Below are positions 58,958 to 64,000 of a DNA stretch of 64,000 bases, piece after piece. Both the position numbers and the translations under genes were made by a program. The stretch is taken from assembly GCA_036554945.1 (NCBI GenBank), contig DATBMH010000077.1:12505-76504 (forward strand). The letters run 5' to 3'. The DNA comes from JACDAN01 sp036554945 (lineage in GTDB: Bacteria; Actinomycetota; Thermoleophilia; Gaiellales; Gaiellaceae). Below the pieces are notes generated by a model, which was not told where the DNA came from, did no database searches, and saw only the letters and a list, made by a program, of their open reading frames with translations. Within the stretch, counting starts at the first letter, position 1. The number at the start of each line of letters is the position of its first letter.

Positions 58958-60463
58958 GTGGCGATGACCGAGCACGCGGTGGTGATCGCCGGCGGAGGTC
59001 CGACCGGCCTGATGCTGGCGGGCGAGTTGGCACTGGCGGGCGTCGACGTCGCCGTCGTCGAGCGGCGCGCCACGCAGGACCTTCCCGGCCTGCGCGCAGG
59101 CGGTCTGCACTCACGAACCATCGAGGTCCTCGACCAGCGCGGCATCGCCGAGCGGTTCCTGTCGGAGGGCCAGGTGGCGCAGGTCGCGGCATTCGGCGGG
59201 ACCCAGTTGGACATCAGCGACTTTCCCACCCGGCACAACTACGGGCTCGGGCTGTGGCAGAACCACATCGAGCGCATCCTGGCCGGCTGGGTCGGCGAGC
59301 TGGGGGTGCAGATCTCCCGCGGACGCGAAGTGACGGGCCTCGCGCAGGACGACGCCGGCGTCGACGTCGAGCTGTCCGACGGCGGGTCGCTGCGGGCGCA
59401 GTACCTCGTCGGCTGCGACGGAGGACGCAGCCTCGTCCGGAAGGCGGCCGGCATCGAGTTTCCGGGGTGGGATCCGACGACGAGCAGCCTGATCGCCGAG
59501 GTCGAGATGGCCGAGGAGCCGGAACTGGGGATCCGCCGCGACGAGCTCGGCATGCACGCCCTGGGTCGGAGGGAGTACGAGATCCGCGACGGCGAGGTGG
59601 TGTTCGCGGACCGGGGCCCGGTCGGGGTCATGGTGACCGAGCCGCACGTCGGCGCCACCGACGCCCCGACCCTGCGCGATCTCAGCGAGGCGCTCGTCGC
59701 CGTCTACGGATCCGACTACGGGATCCACAGCCCCACCTTCATCTCCAGGTTCACCGACATGAGCCGCCAGGCGGCGGACTACCGAGCCGGACGGGTCCTC
59801 CTGGCCGGCGACGCCGCACACGTGCACGCCCCGGACGGTGGACAGGGCCTCAACACCGGCGTGCAGGATGCCGTGAATCTGGGCTGGAAGCTGGCCCAGG
59901 TGGTCAAGCGGACGTCCCCGGAAAGCCTGCTCGACACCTACCACGCCGAGCGCCATCCGGTCGGTGCCCGCGTGCTGCGCACCACGATGGCGCAGGTTGC
60001 GCTTCGCCGCCCGGACGAGCGAACGAACGCCCTGCGCGACATCCTGGCCGAGCTCCTCGCCCTGGACGAGCCTCGTAGACGACTCGCCGCGATGATGTCC
60101 GGTCTGGACATCCACTACGACCTGGGCGACGGACACCCGCTGCTCGGACGCCGCATGCCCGACCTCGACCTCGTCGCCGCCGGGCGCCCGCTACGGGTCT
60201 TCACCTTGCTGCACGACGCCCGGCCGGTGCTCCTCAACCTCGGCGAGCCCGGCGGCTTCGACATCGCTCCCTGGGCAGATCGGGTCGAGCTGGTCGACGC
60301 CAAGGGCGACGGTGCCTGGGAGCTTCCGGCGCTCGGGACGGTCACTGCTCCTGCCGCCGTGGTGATCCGGCCCGACGGATATGTGGCCTGGGTGGGAGAC
60401 CTGACCCAGCCGGATCTCGCCGACGCGCTGACCACCTGGTTCGGACCGCCTACTGCGGCGTAG
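58958..60463 (+). CDS. FAD-dependent aromatic monooxygenase, rifampin-monooxygenase-like
   Basis: A 501-residue PheA/TfdB-type flavoprotein hydroxylase. VVIAGGGPTGLMLAGELALA is the FAD motif, GLHSRTIEVLDQRGIAERFL follows, YLVGCDGGRSLVRKAAGI is the DG motif, and VLLAGDAAHVHAPDGGQGLN the GD motif. A thioredoxin-like C-terminal domain ends it. The pattern, including DTYHAERHPVGARVLRTTMA, resembles the Rox rifamycin-degrading enzymes (from memory). GTG at 58958 has GGAGGG at 9 nt. It uses more TTG Leu codons than neighbours and sits directly after a tRNA, suggesting horizontal acquisition. Confidence 0.9.
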   Translation: MAMTEHAVVIAGGGPTGLMLAGELALAGVDVAVVERRATQDLPGLRAGGLHSRTIEVLDQRGIAERFLSEGQVAQVAAFGGTQLDISDFPTRHNYGLGLWQNHIERILAGWVGELGVQISRGREVTGLAQDDAGVDVELSDGGSLRAQYLVGCDGGRSLVRKAAGIEFPGWDPTTSSLIAEVEMAEEPELGIRRDELGMHALGRREYEIRDGEVVFADRGPVGVMVTEPHVGATDAPTLRDLSEALVAVYGSDYGIHSPTFISRFTDMSRQAADYRAGRVLLAGDAAHVHAPDGGQGLNTGVQDAVNLGWKLAQVVKRTSPESLLDTYHAERHPVGARVLRTTMAQVALRRPDERTNALRDILAELLALDEPRRRLAAMMSGLDIHYDLGDGHPLLGRRMPDLDLVAAGRPLRVFTLLHDARPVLLNLGEPGGFDIAPWADRVELVDAKGDGAWELPALGTVTAPAAVVIRPDGYVAWVGDLTQPDLADALTTWFGPPTAA

Positions 60464-60484
60464 CCCATGCCGTTCGGGGCCGCT

Positions 60485-61756
60485 TCACTCGTCGAGCACC
60501 TCCCGGAGGCCGTCTGGTGGGCTTGAAAGGCGCTCCCTCAGGCCTACGTCCCTGAGCCTGTAGATCCAGAACACGGGCAGCAGCACGATCGCGGCGGCGC
60601 CGAAGGCCAGCGCCGTGACGCCCAGGAACTCGAGGACGAAGCCGCCGAGGAGCGCGAGCGCGGCGCCGAGCAGCGCGGCGACCAGGTCGTTCGCGCCGAG
60701 GAGCTTCCCGCGCTCGGCCGGGGCCGTCCGGTCCGCGAGCTGCGCGGTCGCGGCGACGAACGACACGTTCCAGCCGAGCCCGAGCCCGAAGAGCAGGACC
60801 GCAGTCATGAGCACGCCCTCGAAGACCTGGATCCCGGCGCAGGACACCGCCATGACGATCAGCCCGGTCGCGAGCGCCCGTGTGCGCCCGATCTGATCGA
60901 TGACGGGCCCGATCACGAGCACCAGCGCGTACATCCCGAGCACGTGAGCACCGATGATCGGGAAGACCAGGTGCTGCGCGTGCTCGCGGTGGTCGACGAC
61001 CACATACCCCGTCAGGTTCATCACGGACACCATCACGGCCATCGAGGCGAACCCGGCGAGCATCGCCGGGATCACGCCCGGGCGACGGACGATCTCGGAG
61101 AGCGGCGCGGCCGGCTGCGGGGGCCCGTCCTCGGCGGGCGCGATCAGCTCGCCGATGCGCTTCGGATCGGGCCGGACGTTGAGCGCCAGGACGAGCGCGA
61201 CGAGGGAGAGCACCCCTGCGCCGAGCCACGGAACGGTGAGCACGCTCGCCTCGAGCTCGTCCTTCCCGGAGAAGATCGGGCTGAAGACCGCCGGGCCGAG
61301 GATCGCCCCGACGACCGCGCCGCTCAGCACGTAGGCGATGCCGCGCGCGCGGCGGTCCGGCGGGTACATGTCGCCGGCGGCGGCCCGGATCAGCAGCGCG
61401 ACGCCGCCCGACGAGCCGATCAGGGCGAAGCCGAGGATCACGGGCACCGCCTGCTCGGTCGCGGTCCCCAGCGCCGTGAGCGCGCAGCCCGCGGCGCCTC
61501 CGAGGAACCCGATCGCGATGATCGGGACGCGGCCGAACCGGTCCATCGCCCAGCCGGCCGGGAAGGCGGTCAGGGCGGAGGCGGTGAGGAAGATCGCCGG
61601 CCCGAGGCCGAGCAGGGACTCGAAGCCCGTCACGAGCACGAAGGTGAGAGACGAGACCGCGGCGACGAGCTGGAGCACCGCCGAGTTCACCGCCAGGATC
61701 GCCGCGAGGAGGATCGTGTTGCGGCGGATCGGCAGCTCGGCGGCGCTGACTGTCAT
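60485..61756 (-). CDS. MFS-family drug-type exporter
   Basis: A 423-residue transporter with twelve predicted helices. A signature after helix 2 (AMDRFGRVPIIAIGFLGGAA) is the classic loop-2-3 MFS motif. A cytoplasmic loop near residues 205-225 separates the two halves. Candidate substrates are drugs or metabolites; specificity is not visible. ATG at 61756. It lies tail to tail 21 bp from the monooxygenase, so they are not cotranscribed, though both could deal with toxic aromatics. Confidence 0.9.
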   Translation of the reverse strand: MTVSAAELPIRRNTILLAAILAVNSAVLQLVAAVSSLTFVLVTGFESLLGLGPAIFLTASALTAFPAGWAMDRFGRVPIIAIGFLGGAAGCALTALGTATEQAVPVILGFALIGSSGGVALLIRAAAGDMYPPDRRARGIAYVLSGAVVGAILGPAVFSPIFSGKDELEASVLTVPWLGAGVLSLVALVLALNVRPDPKRIGELIAPAEDGPPQPAAPLSEIVRRPGVIPAMLAGFASMAVMVSVMNLTGYVVVDHREHAQHLVFPIIGAHVLGMYALVLVIGPVIDQIGRTRALATGLIVMAVSCAGIQVFEGVLMTAVLLFGLGLGWNVSFVAATAQLADRTAPAERGKLLGANDLVAALLGAALALLGGFVLEFLGVTALAFGAAAIVLLPVFWIYRLRDVGLRERLSSPPDGLREVLDE

Positions 61757-61989
61757 GCGGTGATGATCGCACCGGCGCCCCGGCCTCCGACGGCCGCGGC
61801 CGATTGACCTTCCGCGCCGATCGTCGTAACGTGGCTTTCCGAACGAACCGCGCAGTCATGCTGCGGTACTGCGTCTCGTTCCACGAACGACGGGCGAGGC
61901 GAGCCGTTCTTCGGGTCGAAGACCACCGATCTGAACCGCCCAGGGCACCGCGTCCGCCGAAACGGACTTGGTCTCGAGGAGGCAGAGAG
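61757..61989 (+). promoter_or_regulatory. Divergent intergenic region with a consensus-like promoter
   Basis: Contains TTGACC (61804-61809), a 17-nt spacer and TAACGT (61827-61832), giving a predicted start near 61839 and a leader of about 150 nt before the amidase gene. The AGGAGG ribosome-binding site ends near 61983. No gene or clear riboswitch is seen in the leader. Confidence 0.6.
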
Positions 61990-62835
61990 ATGGCTCGGAC
62001 GTTGTTCCTGACGACGCCGATCATGAAGGGCGAGGACGTGCGCCGGCTCCAGAAGGCGCTGCAGAACCCGGCGCGCCCCGACCTGCGGGACGAGGACTTC
62101 CTGCAGTCCGCAGCGGGGGCCGACGGCGAGTTCGGCGAGGACACCCACCGCGGCGTCTACCGCGCGAAGTACTGGCTCGGGTACGCGGCCCCGGACCACC
62201 GGGCGAGCGACAAGCTCGTCGACTTCCTCAACGGCGTGAAGCCGCCGACCGCTCGGATGAAGGAGCTCCGCCGGAAGCGCGTGCGCGCGCTCCAGCTGCA
62301 GCCGCCGGGCGTGAAGAAGCTCAAGGAGGCGGTGCGGCACCTGGGCGTCACCGAAAGCCCTGCCGGGAGCAACAAGGTCGAGTTCGCGACCTGGTACGAC
62401 GTCGCCGGGCCCTGGTGCGCGATGTTCGTGACCTTCTGCGGCGCGAAGGCCGGTCTGCCGTCGTACTCCAAGCGCCCACCCGGCCGTTGGGCGTTCGTCC
62501 CGTTCATGGTCGCGGACGCACGGGCGGGCCGGAATCACTACACGGTGACGAACAGCCCTGTGACCGGCGACGACGTGGCGTTCGACTTCCCGCCGAGGAA
62601 CGGCACGGCGCAGCACGTCGGGATCTTCGCCGTCGAAGACGACCTCCGGCGCCTCGCGCCGGCCGCGCTGAACGCGGCGATCGCCCGCTTCGGGCGGCTC
62701 GGAAACCAGGAGTTCTGGTCGGTCGAGGGCAACACCGGCGTGGGCAACGACAGCAACGGCGGCGCGGTGATGATCCGGAAGCGCCGGAAGGCCGACGTGG
62801 TCGCCTTCATGCACCCGGGGGGCACGCCGATGTAG
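61990..62835 (+). CDS. CHAP/NlpC-like amidase with peptidoglycan-binding-like N-terminus
   Basis: A 281-residue protein. The N-terminal ~70 residues resemble a helical peptidoglycan-binding repeat (KGEDVRRLQKALQNPA, ADGEFGEDTHRGVYRAKYWL). The C-terminal part has a Cys in AGPWCAMFVTFCGAKAG and a His in GTAQHVGIFAVEDD, matching CHAP/NlpC-type amidases. There is no signal peptide, so it may be released by lysis or act inside; it looks phage-endolysin-like. ATG at 61990 has AGGAGG upstream at about 7 nt. Function is inferred from domain order. Confidence 0.75.
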   Translation: MARTLFLTTPIMKGEDVRRLQKALQNPARPDLRDEDFLQSAAGADGEFGEDTHRGVYRAKYWLGYAAPDHRASDKLVDFLNGVKPPTARMKELRRKRVRALQLQPPGVKKLKEAVRHLGVTESPAGSNKVEFATWYDVAGPWCAMFVTFCGAKAGLPSYSKRPPGRWAFVPFMVADARAGRNHYTVTNSPVTGDDVAFDFPPRNGTAQHVGIFAVEDDLRRLAPAALNAAIARFGRLGNQEFWSVEGNTGVGNDSNGGAVMIRKRRKADVVAFMHPGGTPM

Positions 62836-62838
62836 CCG

Positions 62839-63935
62839 GAGCGGCTCAAGCAGCTCGCCCGAGCACGCAACAGCAGCGCGAGGCCGATCGAGCCATCCAG
62901 CGAACGAGCTGGTCCAGAAGATCACGGTCGGAACGAGCCGTCTCGGCTCGTTCGGCCAAGAGGCCGTGGCCGAGCAGCGGCTCAGCCCGGCGCTCACGCG
63001 CGAGGTGGAGCGCACCGGCGAGCAGGTCGCGGGCCTGGTCGCCGAGCTCGCCGACACCGATCGCGCTCCACGAGCTCGCCAAGGCCGACCGCGCGAATCT
63101 CGTTGCGCTCGGCGGCGGCGGCCTCGTCATCCTGATCCTCGCCTGGCTGTTCCTGCTCAACCGCCGCGCCGTTCTCCGTGAGCGCGAATACGTCGAGGAG
63201 CTGCGGGAGCTGGACAAGCTGAAGGACGCGCTGCTCGCGACCGTCTCGCACGAGCTCCGGACGCCGCTCACGTCGATCACCGGGTATCTCGAGCTCCTGA
63301 GGCTCGACGGCTCCGGCGCGCTCTCGAAGTCCCAGCAGCAGATGCTGGAGGTCGTCGGCCGGCCGTCGCCTGACCAGGCTCGTCGGCGACCTGCTGTTCG
63401 TCGCCAGCCTGGAGGACGGCGTCTCCAACCTCGCCCTCGAGGACGTCGATCTTTCCGAGGTCGCCAGAGAGTCCGTCGAGGCAGCGGCGCTCCAGGCGGA
63501 CCGGGCGAGCGTCGAGCTGGCCAGCAAGCTGCAGGACTGGCTCCCGATCTGCGTCGACCGCGGCCGGCTCTCGCAGCTCGTGGACAACCTCGTGTCCAAC
63601 GCGGTCAAGTTCACGCCGCCCGGCGGCCGGCTCGAGGTCCGGGCGCTGGTGCAGGACGACAAGGCGATCCTCGAGGTCGCCGACACCGGCATCGGGATCA
63701 GCCCGTCCGACCGCGAGCAGATCTTGAGCCCTTCTTCCGCTCGGAGGTCACGGCCGAGCGCGCGATCCAGGGCGCCGGCCTCGGCCTGGCGATTGTGAAG
63801 ATGGTCGCGGAGGCGCACGAAGCGACGCTCTCCGTCGAGAGCGAAGAGGGCGCCGGGACGACCTTCCGGGTCGAGTTTCCGCGGCTCAGGAGCCGCATCA
63901 GAGCGCCGCTAGAATCGATCGCTGCGCCCTCTTAG
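62839..63935 (+). pseudogene. Sensor histidine kinase pseudogene with about five frameshifts
   Basis: Pieces of one histidine kinase occur in changing frames. They are ERLKQLARAR, QQREADRAIQR, NELVQKITVGTSRLGS ... VAELADTDR, then a membrane helix (VALGGGGLVILILAWLFLLN) with the H-box ATVSHELRTPLTSITGYLEL. After a shift near 63360 come RRLTRLVGDLLFVASLED, the N-box LVDNLVSNAVKFTPPGG and the G1 box DTGIGISPSDREQ. After another near 63725 comes AGLGLAIVKMVAEAHEATLS. Shifts are near 62867, 62902, 63062, 63360 and 63725. No start codon is visible. The last frame stops 10 bases into tRNA-Thr. Confidence 0.85.
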
Positions 63936-63998
63936 CTCAGTTGGTAGAGCACCTCCATGGTAAGGAGGGGGTCGACGGTTCGAGTCCGTCAGAGGGCT
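63926..63998 (+). tRNA. tRNA-Thr (GGT anticodon)
   Basis: 73 nt. The acceptor GCCCTCT pairs with AGAGGGC. D arm AGCTCAGTTGGTAGAGC. The anticodon stem CCTCC/GGAGG encloses loop ATGGTAA, with anticodon GGT. T arm GACGG-TTCGAGT-CCGTC. Discriminator T; CCA not encoded. Its first ten bases overlap the last reading frame of the broken kinase gene. Confidence 0.95.
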
Positions 63999-64000
63999 TC

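Overview
The window is high-GC DNA with short gaps, many ATGA/GTGA start-stop overlaps and frequent GTG/TTG starts. Gene content points to Actinomycetota, most likely a deep lineage such as Thermoleophilia (Gaiellales or Solirubrobacterales). The evidence is the minus-strand run tilS-hpt-ftsH ... folP-folB-folK-DUF2469-coaX ... greA ... lysS, which echoes the tilS-hpt-ftsH-folE-folP-folB-folK ... coaX-lysS-clpC locus of classical actinobacteria, together with a DUF4081-GNAT protein, a CGNR regulator and actinobacterial-type acyl-CoA dehydrogenases. The lineage is an inference; no 16S gene is present.

Layout. 1-13.5 kb: surface polysaccharide cluster with GT4, GT2 and GT9 glycosyltransferases, a CpsB-like phosphatase, an LmbE-like deacetylase, a rearranged ADP-heptose operon (a GmhA-RfaE2 fusion, GmhB and RfaE1), a secreted glycosidase-like protein, a sugar epimerase, RmlC and a SAF-domain oxidoreductase. 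13.5-29.0 kb: housekeeping block (lysS, a membrane-anchored Clp-N protein, greA with an attenuator-like leader, dus, coaX, fol genes, a YpfJ-type peptidase, a DMT exporter, ftsH, hpt, tilS). A secreted subtilase is inserted in antisense within the fol genes. 29.0-37.7 kb: mixed small operons (histidine phosphatase, GNAT, CGNR, purine nucleoside phosphorylase, lipid kinase, L,D-transpeptidase, sirtuin, thioesterase, VanW protein). 37.7-42.3 kb: three acyl-CoA dehydrogenases and an SDR with palindromic candidate operators. 42.3-56.3 kb: type IV pilus region (MshEN-domain protein, PilB, vWA pilin-like protein, prepilin peptidase, two giant PilX-like pilins, PilW-like pilin, PASTA protein, SLT-M23 cell-wall enzyme, PilT). 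56.3-64 kb: HerA-like ATPase, geranylgeranyl-reductase-family enzyme, tRNA-Tyr, Rox-like monooxygenase, MFS exporter, CHAP-like amidase, a broken histidine kinase and tRNA-Thr.

How the genes fit together. The first cluster should make and attach heptose- and deoxyhexose-containing glycans. The pilus region supplies extension (PilB) and retraction (PilT) motors, the pilin-processing enzyme and large surface-exposed minor pilins, plus enzymes that could open a path through peptidoglycan. PilC, PilM/N/O and a small major pilin are not in the window. The acyl-CoA dehydrogenase/SDR group looks like an operator-controlled fatty- or branched-acid catabolic module.

The most notable points are: the greA leader with a consensus-like promoter feeding straight into an intrinsic terminator; the reshuffled heptose operon; a two-copy paired-palindrome element (GTAACACAGTGTTAC); REP-like GGGGTCAGACCCC repeats; apparent CTG start codons at CTGA junctions; a thioesterase with no canonical start; and two paralogous pilins carrying a jelly-roll-like domain. 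No gene-free stretch exceeds about 260 bases.
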